Notes: generated by a model not told the origin, from the sequence alone. A DNA stretch of 64,000 bases from SIG636 sp045537905 (GCA_045537905.1 JAZSQJ010000053.1:1-64000); one strand, 5' to 3'; numbered from the stretch's first letter, positions 26,111 through 34,812 are shown. Made by a program: numbers and translations.

Positions 26111-26377
26111 CTAGTCAGAAACGTAGGGGATAAGTGCAACGTGTCTAGCACGCTTAACAGCGATAGTAACCTGTCTCTGATGCTTAGCGCAAGTACCGGT
26201 AACGCGTCTGGGAAGAATCTTAGATCTTTCAGAAAGATTTCTTCTAAGCTTGAGAGTATCCTTATAATCTATGTGTTCAATCTTCTCAGCACAGTATGCG
26301 CAAACCTTTTTTCTCTTCTTGTTGTTAGGTCTGAAGGGCTTCTGAGCCTGACCTTCGGTTCTTACATCTCTATCCAA
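26111..26377 (-). CDS. rpsR: 30S ribosomal protein S18
   Basis: S18 of about 88 residues, with KVCAYCAEK, IDYKDTLKLRRNLSERSKILPRR and the C-terminal KRARHVALIPY. The frame opens at 26410, but an AGGAGG ribosome site lies inside it at about 26385-26390, 8 bases before a TTG at 26377. TTG is therefore the likely start. Last gene of rpsF-ssb-rpsR. Confidence 0.95.
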   Translation of the reverse strand: MDRDVRTEGQAQKPFRPNNKKRKKVCAYCAEKIEHIDYKDTLKLRRNLSERSKILPRRVTGTCAKHQRQVTIAVKRARHVALIPYVSD

Positions 26378-26416
26378 AGCTATAAACCTCCTATTACAAA
26401 ATCTGTTCAAATGAAA

Positions 26417-26857
26417 CTAAAATGGCAGCTCGTCATCAGCGGAAAGCTCCTCAAAAGAGCCGTCCATCTTGGGAGAGCTGTAAGAGGGCATTTCACCAAC
26501 GGTTTCACGGCCGCCGCCACCGGGGGCGTCGGAACGTCTGTCGACGAAAGTGCACTCGTCAGCAACTATTTCGTAAGAAATACGCTTGTTGCCGTTGTTA
26601 TCCGTCCAAGAGCGTGTCTGGAGAGAGCCGGATACCAGGATGGATCTGCCCTTGGTGAAGAAGCGGGTAACAAACTCTGCGGTCTGTCTCCAAGCAACAA
26701 CATCAAAGAAGTCAACCTGAGGCTGTTCACCTGCTCTTGTAAAGCGTCTGGAAACAGCTATTCTGAAAGAAGTAACAGAAACACCGTTAGGCGTCTGCTT
26801 CAGTTCCGGATCGGCAACCAGGTTGCCTATCATTATAACTCTGTTAAAGCTTGCCAT
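26417..26857 (-). CDS. ssb: single-stranded DNA-binding protein
   Basis: 146 residues. The OB fold spans about 1-105 (MASFNRVIMIGNLVADPEL, SFRIAVSRR, SILVSGSLQTRSW). A glycine/serine linker leads to the acidic tip DDELPF, the docking site for repair and replication proteins. It lies between rpsF and rpsR as in most Firmicutes. Confidence 0.97.
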   Translation of the reverse strand: MASFNRVIMIGNLVADPELKQTPNGVSVTSFRIAVSRRFTRAGEQPQVDFFDVVAWRQTAEFVTRFFTKGRSILVSGSLQTRSWTDNNGNKRISYEIVADECTFVDRRSDAPGGGGRETVGEMPSYSSPKMDGSFEELSADDELPF

Positions 26858-26889
26858 GATTCCTCCTGCAAATGAACGAAAGTAAAACC

Positions 26890-27183
26890 TTATTCCTCAA
26901 CTCTGGTGATAAGAGCGCGGAATATACCGTCTGTAATGTTAAATATTCTGTCAAGCTCTGCGGGGAAATCGGGAGCGGACTCGAATTTAACAAGTACATA
27001 GTAACCATCATTCAGATCATTGATGGGATAAGCAAGTCTCTTGTTGCCCCATACATTGATAGAATCGATAGTTGCGTTAGCCTCGATAAGAGCGGTAAAC
27101 TTGTCGGTAATAGCGGTAATAGCTTCTTCACCGAGAGCAGAGTTTACGATATAAAGGCATTCGTACATCGCTTTCTTTTCCAT
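26890..27183 (-). CDS. rpsF: 30S ribosomal protein S6
   Basis: 97-residue S6 with YECLYIVNSALGEEAI and the core WGNKRLAYPINDLNDGYYVLVKFE. It binds 16S rRNA as a pair with S18. The ribosome site GGAGGTG lies 8 bases before ATG. A promoter and a leader stem-loop precede it. Confidence 0.96.
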   Translation of the reverse strand: MEKKAMYECLYIVNSALGEEAITAITDKFTALIEANATIDSINVWGNKRLAYPINDLNDGYYVLVKFESAPDFPAELDRIFNITDGIFRALITRVEE

Positions 27184-27210
27184 GTTAATTACACCTCCTT
27201 CTGGTCTGTG

Positions 27211-27229
27211 GCCCTGCCGTTAACAGGGC
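27211..27229 (-). promoter_or_regulatory. rpsF leader stem-loop, possible S6:S18 autoregulatory site
   Basis: GCCCTG/CAGGGC stem enclosing TTAACGG in the leader between the rpsF promoter and its ribosome site. Many bacterial rpsF leaders carry an S6:S18-binding hairpin with a CCG bulge. Position and size fit, but the diagnostic bulge cannot be assigned with confidence. Confidence 0.35.
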
Positions 27230-27266
27230 AAGGAGAAAACAGATAATGTTTTCTTACTGAATATCT

Positions 27267-27295
27267 ATAATAACAAACTTTTTACCGTTTGTCAA
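27267..27295 (-). promoter_or_regulatory. promoter of rpsF-ssb-rpsR
   Basis: Minus-strand TTGACA (27290-27295), 17-bp spacer, TATTAT (27267-27272). It begins only 10 bp from the prs stop, with no strong terminator between, so prs transcripts may read into rpsF. Confidence 0.85.
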
Positions 27296-27304
27296 TAGCT
27301 ATTT

Positions 27305-28417
27305 TTAGTTGTCTGCCTTATCGGCAAGCAGTCTTCTTATCTTGTGCTTAGCGTCAAGAAGAGGGGATATGCTGTCGTCGTGGCTGAGAGTGTTGATGAT
27401 CTTGGCGATAAATCTGGAAAGGTCAACCGCCTCAAGCCAGGGTCTGTTCTTGATTTCCTCGGGAATGTAAGAGAGGTTAGTGGTATAAAGCTTGGTAAGC
27501 TTGCCCTGCTCATACATCTGGTCAAACTTTGCAACACCCTCGGTAAAGAAAGCAAAGGTGCTTGCAACGTAGGTGTTTTCTATATTGTAGTGAGAAATGC
27601 TTTCAATTATATCTATAACGGAGCCGCCGGAGGCTATCATATCGTCAACGATAAGCACGCTCTTGCCGGTAAGGTCACCGCCGAGGTACTTGTGCTCAAC
27701 GATGGGGTTCTTGCCGTTAACCAGCTTGGAGTGGTCACGTCTCTTGTAGAACAGACCTACGTCAACGCCGAGAACGTTAGCGTAGAATATAGCACGTTCC
27801 ATAGCGCCGGTATCGGGACTGATAACGGTAAGCTTGGAGCTGTCGTGGAAGCCTTCCTTAACTATAAAACGCTTGAGGGTAGAGTAGGTAGCCATGCAGT
27901 TTTCAAAGGAAGTAAAGGGAATAGCGTTATGTATAGTGGGGTCGTGAGCGTCAAAGGTGATAATGGTGTTAACACCCATATTCTCAAGGTCCTTAAGAGC
28001 CATAGCACAGTCCATAGACTCACGGCCCTTACGCTTGTGCTGTCTGGAGGCGTAAAGCAAGGGCATAATAACGGTAACTCGGTTAGCCTTACCGCCTATT
28101 GCGCTAAGCACACGCTTAAGGTCCTGAAAATGCTCGTCGGGACCCATATGGTTGGTAAAGCCAAACATATCGTAGGTCTCGCCGTAATTACCCACGTCGG
28201 TGATAATGTAAATGTCTCTGCCTCTTACAGAGTCGGGAAGCACAACCTTACCCTCACCGTTGGAAAAACGGGCTTCCTTAACGGGCAGGATATAGCTCTT
28301 ATCCGTGCCTGCTTCGCCGCGAAGAGCAAGAATGTGAGCGGCAATCTTCTCGCCCAATTCCTTACAGTTCTTCATAACAATAATACCAAGTTTGCCGTGA
28401 TTCATAGCTTCGCTCAT
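27305..28417 (-). CDS. prs: ribose-phosphate pyrophosphokinase (divergent long form)
   Basis: About 370 residues, longer than the usual 315. PRPP synthetase makes PRPP from ribose 5-phosphate and ATP. Present are the KGRESMDCAMALKDLENMG region, FDAHDP (the catalytic histidine segment) and the PRPP loop VLIVDDMIASGGSVIDI. The frame opens at 28495, but GGAGGG lies 6 bases before the ATG at 28417, whose protein begins MSEAMNHGKLG. PRPP is used by nadC and by purine synthesis. It is divergent from recA. Confidence 0.9.
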   Translation of the reverse strand: MSEAMNHGKLGIIVMKNCKELGEKIAAHILALRGEAGTDKSYILPVKEARFSNGEGKVVLPDSVRGRDIYIITDVGNYGETYDMFGFTNHMGPDEHFQDLKRVLSAIGGKANRVTVIMPLLYASRQHKRKGRESMDCAMALKDLENMGVNTIITFDAHDPTIHNAIPFTSFENCMATYSTLKRFIVKEGFHDSSKLTVISPDTGAMERAIFYANVLGVDVGLFYKRRDHSKLVNGKNPIVEHKYLGGDLTGKSVLIVDDMIASGGSVIDIIESISHYNIENTYVASTFAFFTEGVAKFDQMYEQGKLTKLYTTNLSYIPEEIKNRPWLEAVDLSRFIAKIINTLSHDDSISPLLDAKHKIRRLLADKADN

Positions 28418-28452
28418 AATAAACCCTCCACTATAGTTCTGCAAAAAATAAA

Positions 28453-28486
28453 GTATCAACATTTTACAACATTTTTTGCAAAATGT
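28453..28486 (-). promoter_or_regulatory. prs promoter with palindrome over the -35
   Basis: Minus-strand TTGCAA (28476-28481), 17-bp spacer, TGATAC (28453-28458). The perfect inverted repeat ACATTTT-TTGC-AAAATGT at 28469-28486 covers the -35 and could be an operator. The regulator is unknown. Confidence 0.5.
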
Positions 28487-28568
28487 ATATAGCATTTTTT
28501 AACAAAAGGATATTTTTTTTACGCAATGTTTGGTCGAAAATATCAATAAAAGTTTCTATTTTTGTGTG

Positions 28569-28616
28569 TTGACAAATTTTGCAGGATGTGTTAATATTGT
28601 ATCGAACATTAGTTCA
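28569..28616 (+). promoter_or_regulatory. recA operon promoter with SOS (LexA) box
   Basis: TTGACA (28569-28574), 17-bp spacer, TAATAT (28592-28597). The sequence CGAACATTAGTTCA at 28603-28616 matches the Firmicute LexA box CGAAC-N4-GTTC and lies at the transcript start, where bound LexA would block initiation. No second such box was found in the window. Confidence 0.9.
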
Positions 28617-28627
28617 CGATTTTTAGC

Positions 28628-28659
28628 AGGAGGGGCACCCACGGGGTGCGTGTAGAATA
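28628..28659 (+). promoter_or_regulatory. recA ribosome site separated from the start by a hairpin
   Basis: AGGAGG at 28628-28633 lies 26 bases before the ATG at 28660, too far for normal initiation. Between them the perfect hairpin GCACCC-ACG-GGGTGC (28635-28649) would remove 15 bases and leave a distance of about 11. A weaker GGGGTG at 28643-28648 could serve instead. Confidence 0.6.
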
Positions 28660-29715
28660 ATGGCAGATAAAAGCGTTGATAATAAAAAGAAGGAAGCCTT
28701 ACAGGTTGCCCTTGCACAGGTAGAGAAAAAGTACGGTAAAGGCTCTGTAATGCGTCTTGGCGAAAACGCAAGGATGGAGGTTTCCAGTGTTTCCACAGGC
28801 TCCCTCTCCCTTGACCTGGCTCTTGGTATAGGCGGCTTGCCCCGTGGCAGGATCGTAGAGATTTACGGGCCTGAGTCTTCGGGTAAAACTACCGTTGCCC
28901 TCCACGCAATTGCAGAGGTGCAAAAGGAGGGCGGCGAGGCTGCGTTTATAGATGCGGAGCACGCCCTTGACCCCGTTTATGCCAAGGCCCTTGGCGTTAA
29001 TATTGACGATTTGTTGGTTTCCCAACCTGACGACGGTGAGCAGGCTTTGGAAATAGCAGAGGCGCTTATAAGGTCCGGTGCGGTTGACATTGTGGTTATC
29101 GACTCCGTTGCGGCACTGGTTCCCAAGAGCGAGATTGATAACGAAATGGGTACCGCTAACGTGGGCGTACAGGCAAGGCTTATGTCTCAGGCGCTCCGCA
29201 AGCTGTCCGGTGCGGTTGCAAAGTCTAACTGTATAGTTATATTCATCAACCAGCTTCGTCTTAAAATAGGCGTTTTCTACGGCAATCCCGAAACTACTAC
29301 GGGCGGTACTGCCCTTAAGTTCTACGCCTCCGTGCGTATAGACATCCGCAAGGCGGAGCAGCTTAAGTCAGGCTCTGAGATAGTGGGCAACCATACCAAG
29401 TGTAAGGTTGTAAAAAACAAGGTTGCGCCTCCCTTCAAGACTGCAGAGTTTGATATCCTTTACGGTAAGGGTATCTCTAAGGAGAGCGAGATTATCGAGC
29501 TGGGCATACGCTTCGGTATAATAGACAAAAGCGGCTCCTGGCTGTCCTACAACGGTGAGAGACTGGGGCAGGGTAAGGACAAGGTGCGTGAGCTTATTAC
29601 GGAGAACAAGGCCCTTGCCGCAGTGATAGAGGCAAAGATAAGAGAAAAATGTACCGGCAGCAGTATCGGGGACAGCCCCGCAGATGACGAGGAAGATTTC
29701 TTCGGTGACGAGTAA
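28660..29715 (+). CDS. recA: recombinase RecA
   Basis: 351 residues. Walker A is GPESSGKT at 70-77; the DNA-binding L2 region reads FYGNPETTTGG; the tail is acidic (DDEEDFFGDE). RecA drives strand exchange and stimulates LexA self-cleavage. It heads a seven-gene operon that ends in lexA; its stop overlaps the recX start by one base (TAATG). Confidence 0.99.
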   Translation: MADKSVDNKKKEALQVALAQVEKKYGKGSVMRLGENARMEVSSVSTGSLSLDLALGIGGLPRGRIVEIYGPESSGKTTVALHAIAEVQKEGGEAAFIDAEHALDPVYAKALGVNIDDLLVSQPDDGEQALEIAEALIRSGAVDIVVIDSVAALVPKSEIDNEMGTANVGVQARLMSQALRKLSGAVAKSNCIVIFINQLRLKIGVFYGNPETTTGGTALKFYASVRIDIRKAEQLKSGSEIVGNHTKCKVVKNKVAPPFKTAEFDILYGKGISKESEIIELGIRFGIIDKSGSWLSYNGERLGQGKDKVRELITENKALAAVIEAKIREKCTGSSIGDSPADDEEDFFGDE

Positions 29716-30335
29716 TGGGTACTTACCTTTCGGTACAGCTCTTTCGCAGTGATGGCGAGGCGGAGGTACAGTGCCTTGGTCAAAAGTACCGCATAACCAT
29801 TGCCGACCTTGAGGCAAGCGGTATAACGGAGGGTATGGAGGCAGACGAGGATGCCCTGGCACTGTTGGAGCAGGGGGCAGAAAAGCTTGCCTGTATCAAA
29901 AAGGCGCAGGTATACCTATCCTATAGGGCGTTGCCCGGCCGCAAACTGGCGGAAAAGCTTAAAAAAGCGGGCTTTAGCGAGACTGCTATCCAAAAAACTA
30001 CGGAGCTGCTTACGAGAAAAGGCTATCTTAACGATGGAGAGCTGTGTGCGGATTATGCCGCTGCTTTGCACAGAAGCAAGGGCTTTGGCGGCGCAAGGCT
30101 TCGTAAGGAGCTTTACGCCAAGGGCTTTGACCGTGAGTGTGTGGACGAGGCGGTGGAGGCGGTGCTTGAGGACAACGATACTGAAGCTGTTATAACGGAG
30201 CTGCTTCGTAAAAAGTTTCCGTCACTGCACCCCGAGGACAGGCAGGCACGCTCCAAAGCGGTGGCGTACCTGTACAGAATGGGGTATTCATACGACGATA
30301 TAAACAACGCTATAGAAGCGTTTGGAAGGGAGTGA
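29715..30335 (+). CDS. recX: regulatory protein RecX
   Basis: 206 residues. Three-helix RecX repeats include YLSYRALPGRKLAEKLKKAG, LLTRKGYLNDGELC and GGARLRKELYAKG. RecX inhibits RecA filaments. The N-terminal 60 residues form an extra region seen in Firmicute RecX. Start overlaps the recA stop. Confidence 0.92.
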   Translation: MGTYLSVQLFRSDGEAEVQCLGQKYRITIADLEASGITEGMEADEDALALLEQGAEKLACIKKAQVYLSYRALPGRKLAEKLKKAGFSETAIQKTTELLTRKGYLNDGELCADYAAALHRSKGFGGARLRKELYAKGFDRECVDEAVEAVLEDNDTEAVITELLRKKFPSLHPEDRQARSKAVAYLYRMGYSYDDINNAIEAFGRE

Positions 30336-30341
30336 GCCGTT

Positions 30342-31667
30342 TTGGCTATAAAGGTTGGTTTTGTTTCCTTGGGGTGTCCCAAGAATTTGCTTGATACGGA
30401 AAATATGCTGTACATCCTGTCACAGGAGGGCTTTGAGATAGTAGCCGAGGACGTGGATGCAGACGTTATAATAGTAAACACCTGTGCCTTTATCGAAAGT
30501 GCAAAGCAGGAGGCTATCAACAATATACTGGATTTGGCCTGGTTAAAGGAAAACCATACTCTTAAGGGGATAGTGGTAACAGGCTGTCTGGCAGAGCGTT
30601 ATAGGGAAGAGGTTCTTGAGCGTATGCCTGAGGTGGATTGCGTTATCGGCACAGGCTCTGTAGCGAAGATAGCCGAGGCTGTAAGAGCGGCTTATAATAA
30701 GGAAAAATACACAGCCTTTGATGACGTTAACAAGGCTACCTTCCAGAACAACAGGATAATAACAACCCCCGAGTATATGGCATATCTTAAGATAGCAGAG
30801 GGCTGTGATAACTGCTGTACCTATTGTGTTATCCCTCAGATAAGGGGTAAATTCCGCAGCAGGCCTATGGACGATATACTGGGTGAGGCTAAGGATTTGG
30901 CGGCCCTTGGCGTTAAGGAGCTTTGTCTTGTAGCTCAGGACACAACCAGATACGGGGAGGACCTTTACGGCACTTACTGTCTGGACGGCTTGCTGGCGGG
31001 ACTGGCGGAGATAGAGGGCATAGAGTGGATAAGGCTTATGTACTGCTATGCAGACAGACTTACCGACGGCGTTATAGAAGAAATGGCAAACAACCCCAAG
31101 GTGGTAAAATACATAGATATGCCTCTCCAGCATATATCTGACAGTGTGCTCAAGAGGATGAACAGGCGTGATACCGAAAGCAGTATAAGGGAGACTATAG
31201 ATAAGCTCAGAAGCCGTATTCCCGATATCTGTATCCGTACCACCTTTATAACGGGCTTCCCCGGTGAGACCGAGGAGGACTTTAATAAGCTCCATCAGTT
31301 TATTAAGGAAATGCGTTTTGAAAGACTGGGTGTTTTTGAGTACTCCAGAGAGGAAAATACCCCTGCCTACGATATGCCCGACCAGATACCTGAGAGGCTT
31401 AAGCGTAAACGCTACGACGTTCTTATGAGAGAACAGCGCCGCATACATAAAGAAAATAACGATGCCTGGGTAGGCAAGACCCTTCGTGTGCTTTGCGAGG
31501 GCTACGACAAAGCGGCAGAGACCTATTTCGGACGTTCTGCACTGGACGCTCCCGATATTGACGGCAAGGTGTATTTTTCTGCTCCTCGCAGACTGCGTGA
31601 CGGTGAGATGGTAGACGTTGCCATTACCGAGGTGCTGGACTATGACCTTTGCGGTCGTGCTCTGTAG
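30342..31667 (+). CDS. rimO: ribosomal protein S12 methylthiotransferase RimO
   Basis: 441-residue radical-SAM enzyme adding a methylthio group to an aspartate of S12. The UPF0004 cysteines C12, C48 and C82 bind one [4Fe-4S] cluster; C155, C159 and C162 (CxxxCxxC) bind the SAM cluster. A TRAM domain ends the protein. GFVSLGCPKN and the tail DYDLCGRAL mark RimO rather than MiaB. It starts with TTG, with GGGAG upstream, 6 bp after recX. Confidence 0.94.
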   Translation: MAIKVGFVSLGCPKNLLDTENMLYILSQEGFEIVAEDVDADVIIVNTCAFIESAKQEAINNILDLAWLKENHTLKGIVVTGCLAERYREEVLERMPEVDCVIGTGSVAKIAEAVRAAYNKEKYTAFDDVNKATFQNNRIITTPEYMAYLKIAEGCDNCCTYCVIPQIRGKFRSRPMDDILGEAKDLAALGVKELCLVAQDTTRYGEDLYGTYCLDGLLAGLAEIEGIEWIRLMYCYADRLTDGVIEEMANNPKVVKYIDMPLQHISDSVLKRMNRRDTESSIRETIDKLRSRIPDICIRTTFITGFPGETEEDFNKLHQFIKEMRFERLGVFEYSREENTPAYDMPDQIPERLKRKRYDVLMREQRRIHKENNDAWVGKTLRVLCEGYDKAAETYFGRSALDAPDIDGKVYFSAPRRLRDGEMVDVAITEVLDYDLCGRAL

Positions 31668-31678
31668 GGGAGGTTTTT

Positions 31679-32353
31679 ATGAAGTTGAAGGATATGGAAG
31701 CCCCCGCCAAGCTTACAGGTATAAGGCTGGCGCTGATACCACTGTTTATGCTGTTTATGGTGTACGATTTCGGACTTGTTTCCGCAGGTAAGCACACCTG
31801 GCCCCGTATTATTTCCGCCTCTGTTTTTCTGCTGGCTTGCATTGCCTACTTCGTAGACAAAAGGCTTATGAAGGGCAGGACGATAAACAAGGGCTTTTGG
31901 TGCTTTCTTGACGTGGTTGCCGACAAGCTGGTGGTATTTGGTGCCCTGCTTGCTATTTGCTTTTCCGACTACGTACTGCCCACAGGCTTTTACCGCCACT
32001 TTTTCTTCTGGTCTACCGTGGTGATAATCCTGCGTGAGCTGGCGGTTATGGGCATCTGTCTTACCGACGGCATTATGGAGGCAGGCAGTCTTTTCAAGGA
32101 TAATAAACGCTTAAAGCTTTTAATCAAGCTGGAGGCGGTGTTGCAGTTTTTGTGCATAGCCGTTGTACTTATGGAGCCTATTTTCTTCTCCCACACCGTT
32201 TTTTGCGATTTCAGACTGCTTAGTCTGATAGTAACCGTATTTACGGTGTTTGTAACGGTATGGTCGGCTTTGTACGTGATAACCGCCTACAAAAGCCACG
32301 TATCGGGTGAGGAAAACGGCACCCAAAACCAACAAGAAGGAGAATACGTATAA
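31679..32353 (+). CDS. pgsA: CDP-alcohol phosphatidyltransferase homologue (PgsA-like) with degraded active site
   Basis: 224 residues, several membrane helices, C terminus hydrophilic. By position (after rimO) and by KLTGIRLALIP near the start it is the PgsA of the operon, which makes phosphatidylglycerol phosphate. The hallmark motif DxxDGxxAR-x8-GxxxDxxxD is altered: YFVDKRLMKGR...WCFLDVVADK aligns without gaps and shows the first Asp as Tyr, Gly as Lys, Ala-Arg as Met-Lys and the second Gly as Trp, keeping three of four Asp. The frame opens at 31649; GGGGAGG fits the ATG at 31679. It may be altered or inactive. Confidence 0.7.
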   Translation: MKLKDMEAPAKLTGIRLALIPLFMLFMVYDFGLVSAGKHTWPRIISASVFLLACIAYFVDKRLMKGRTINKGFWCFLDVVADKLVVFGALLAICFSDYVLPTGFYRHFFFWSTVVIILRELAVMGICLTDGIMEAGSLFKDNKRLKLLIKLEAVLQFLCIAVVLMEPIFFSHTVFCDFRLLSLIVTVFTVFVTVWSALYVITAYKSHVSGEENGTQNQQEGEYV

Positions 32354-32356
32354 ATT

Positions 32357-33757
32357 ATGAAGCTATATAACACTTTAACCCAACAAAAGGATGAACTTAC
32401 TATCAAGGACAACACCGTCCGTATGTATGTATGCGGCCCTACGGTTTACAACTTTTTCCATATAGGTAACGCAAGGGTGTTTGTTGTCTTTGATATGCTT
32501 CGCCGTTATCTGGAGTACCGTGGACACAAGGTTATTTTTGTGCAAAACTTTACCGACGTGGACGACAAGCTTATAAAGAGAGCACTGGAGGAAGGCACCA
32601 CCGTTAAGGACGTGGCTGAAAAGTATATTAAGGAATACTTTACCGACGCCGAGGGACTTGGCGTAAAGATGGCAAGCGTTCATCCCAGGGCAACCGAGAC
32701 TATTCCCGAAATAATAGATATGGTTTCTACCCTTATCGAAAAGGGGCACGCCTACGTTCGCGGCGGCGACGTGTATTTTGATACCGAAAGCTTTGCAGAA
32801 TACGGCAAGCTCTCTCACAGGGATATTGAGCAGCTGGAGGCAGGTGCCCGTATCGAGGTAAACGACGATAAAAAAAGCGTTTATGACTTTGCACTGTGGA
32901 AGGCACAGAAGGAGGACACCGAGATAGCCTGGGATTCTCCCTGGGGCAAGGGCCGTCCCGGCTGGCACATAGAATGCTCTGCTATGGTAAACAAATACCT
33001 GGGCAGCGAGATAGATATCCACGGCGGCGGACAGGACCTTACCTTCCCCCACCACGAAAACGAGGTTGCGCAAACCGAATGCGCAACGGGCAAGTGCCTT
33101 GCAAAAATCTGGATGCACAACGGTTATATCAACGTAGACAACAAAAAGATGTCCAAGTCTGCAGGCAACTTCTTTACAGTGCGTGACGTTGCTGAAAAGT
33201 ACAGCTATCAGACCATAAGATACTTCCTGCTCTCTCCCCATTACAGAAGCCCTATCAATTACTCTGCCGAGATACTTGATATGGCAAAGGGTGCCCTGGA
33301 GAGACTGCAAAACTGTGAGGAAAACCTGGCGTTCCGTCTTAAGACCGCAACGGGCGACGTGCTGAGCGATGCAGAAAAGGCTACCCTCCTTGCCATCGAC
33401 AACAAAAATGCGGCAATGGATGACGCTATGGACGACGACTTCAACACCGCAGATGCAATAAGCTGTGTGTTTGAAATAGCAAAGATGATAAACACCGCCC
33501 TTGCAGAGGCTGAGGTAAGCCGCGCCTTTATACAGAGAGCCTATGAAAAATACCGCACCCTTCTCGTGCTGTTCGGTCTTGAGATAAGAGAGGAAAGCAA
33601 GGGAGACGAGGCGGAGATAGAGGCCTTGGTAGCGGAAAGAACTGCCGCAAAGAAACAGAAGGATTACAAGAGGGCAGACGAGATAAGAGATACCCTTGGT
33701 AAGATGGGCATTATTATCGAGGATACCCCTCAAGGACCAAAATGGAAAAGAGCATAG
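32357..33757 (+). CDS. cysS: cysteinyl-tRNA synthetase
   Basis: 466-residue class I synthetase. Zinc/active-site C26 in YVCGPTVYN, HIGN at 35-38, the HGGGQDLTFPHHENE segment (more zinc ligands) and KMSKS in NKKMSKSAGN are all present; the DALR domain follows. Its last 16 bp overlap mrnC. Confidence 0.97.
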   Translation: MKLYNTLTQQKDELTIKDNTVRMYVCGPTVYNFFHIGNARVFVVFDMLRRYLEYRGHKVIFVQNFTDVDDKLIKRALEEGTTVKDVAEKYIKEYFTDAEGLGVKMASVHPRATETIPEIIDMVSTLIEKGHAYVRGGDVYFDTESFAEYGKLSHRDIEQLEAGARIEVNDDKKSVYDFALWKAQKEDTEIAWDSPWGKGRPGWHIECSAMVNKYLGSEIDIHGGGQDLTFPHHENEVAQTECATGKCLAKIWMHNGYINVDNKKMSKSAGNFFTVRDVAEKYSYQTIRYFLLSPHYRSPINYSAEILDMAKGALERLQNCEENLAFRLKTATGDVLSDAEKATLLAIDNKNAAMDDAMDDDFNTADAISCVFEIAKMINTALAEAEVSRAFIQRAYEKYRTLLVLFGLEIREESKGDEAEIEALVAERTAAKKQKDYKRADEIRDTLGKMGIIIEDTPQGPKWKRA

Positions 33758-34128
33758 ATTTTAACAAGTGTAACGCCCTTGTCCTGGCCTATATGGGGGA
33801 CGCGGTTATAGAGCTGTTGGCTCGCCGTCACATAATAGGCGACGGCGACTGCAGGATAAGCGAGCTTAACGTAGAGGCAAAAAAATACGTTACGGCGGTC
33901 AGTCAAAGTGCCGCAGTAGAGCGTGTTTTGCCCCATCTTACGGAAAAGGAACAGCAGATGTTCAAATACGGGCGTAACGCTAAGGGCGTACATACACCAA
34001 AAAGTGCCTCAGCGGTGGACTATCGCCGTGCAACGGGTTTGGAGTGTTTGTTTGGGTATTTGTACCTGATAGGCGAAACTGACCGTGCCAAGAGCCTTTT
34101 TGATATAGCCTACAACGTGGAGGGATAG
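33742..34128 (+). CDS. mrnC: mini-ribonuclease III (MrnC)
   Basis: 128 residues, an RNase III catalytic domain without the dsRNA-binding domain. LAYMGDAVIEL carries the catalytic acids; the tail region has RRATGLECLFGYLYL. MrnC matures 23S rRNA ends in Firmicutes and typically follows cysS, as here. Confidence 0.94.
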   Translation: MEKSIDFNKCNALVLAYMGDAVIELLARRHIIGDGDCRISELNVEAKKYVTAVSQSAAVERVLPHLTEKEQQMFKYGRNAKGVHTPKSASAVDYRRATGLECLFGYLYLIGETDRAKSLFDIAYNVEG

Positions 34129-34130
34129 CA

Positions 34131-34748
34131 ATGGCAGGCAATTACGGTAAACTAAGCGACAAGGAAAAAGAAATATATAAATATATCCGCGAGGCTATCC
34201 GTACCGAGGGCTATGCCCCCTCAGTCCGTGATATATGCGAAGCCCTTGGTATAAAATCCACCTCCACCGTGCATATGTATATCAAGCGTTTGGAGGAAAA
34301 GGGGTACATAGACCGCTGTGACGGTAAGAGCAGAGCCATAACCGTTAAGGACGACAGCGTTACGGAGGGTGCCCGCACCGTCCGTGTGCCCTTGCTTGGT
34401 CAGGTCCGTGCAGGTATGCCCGTTCTTGCGGTGGAAAACTATGACGGCTACGTGGACTATCCCGCTTCTATGACCAGCTCCGACGCCATATTTGCCCTTC
34501 GTGTCATAGGACAAAGTATGATAGAGGCAGGTATATTCGACGGTGATATAGTTATAGTGGAAAACCGCCGTTATGCCGAGGATGGGGAAATAGTTGTTGC
34601 TATGATAGACGACAGTGCCACGGTTAAGTACTTCTACCGTGACAACGGCAGGATACGGCTCCAGCCCGCAAACTCTACTATGGAGCCTATCTACTCCAAC
34701 GACGTGGTAATCCTTGGGAAGGTTATAGCCAACTTCCGCTTTTACTAA
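34131..34748 (+). CDS. lexA: SOS repressor LexA
   Basis: 205 residues. The winged HTH (about 1-70) contains YAPSVRDICEALGIKSTSTVHMYIKRL. The cleavage bond is A94-G95 (RAGM). The self-cleavage dyad is S129 (GQSM) and K166 (TVKYF). It is the last gene of the recA-led operon and has no SOS box of its own, so derepression of recA also raises LexA. Confidence 0.97.
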   Translation: MAGNYGKLSDKEKEIYKYIREAIRTEGYAPSVRDICEALGIKSTSTVHMYIKRLEEKGYIDRCDGKSRAITVKDDSVTEGARTVRVPLLGQVRAGMPVLAVENYDGYVDYPASMTSSDAIFALRVIGQSMIEAGIFDGDIVIVENRRYAEDGEIVVAMIDDSATVKYFYRDNGRIRLQPANSTMEPIYSNDVVILGKVIANFRFY

Positions 34749-34812
34749 AGCTTGGGAGATGTAAAAAAAGCGTAGACCGCAAAAAATCAATTAAAATTGT
34801 AAATAAGAAGAA

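Noticed and set aside
32375..33733. Minus-strand frame of 452 codons across cysS
   Set aside because: Antisense shadow of a complete cysS.
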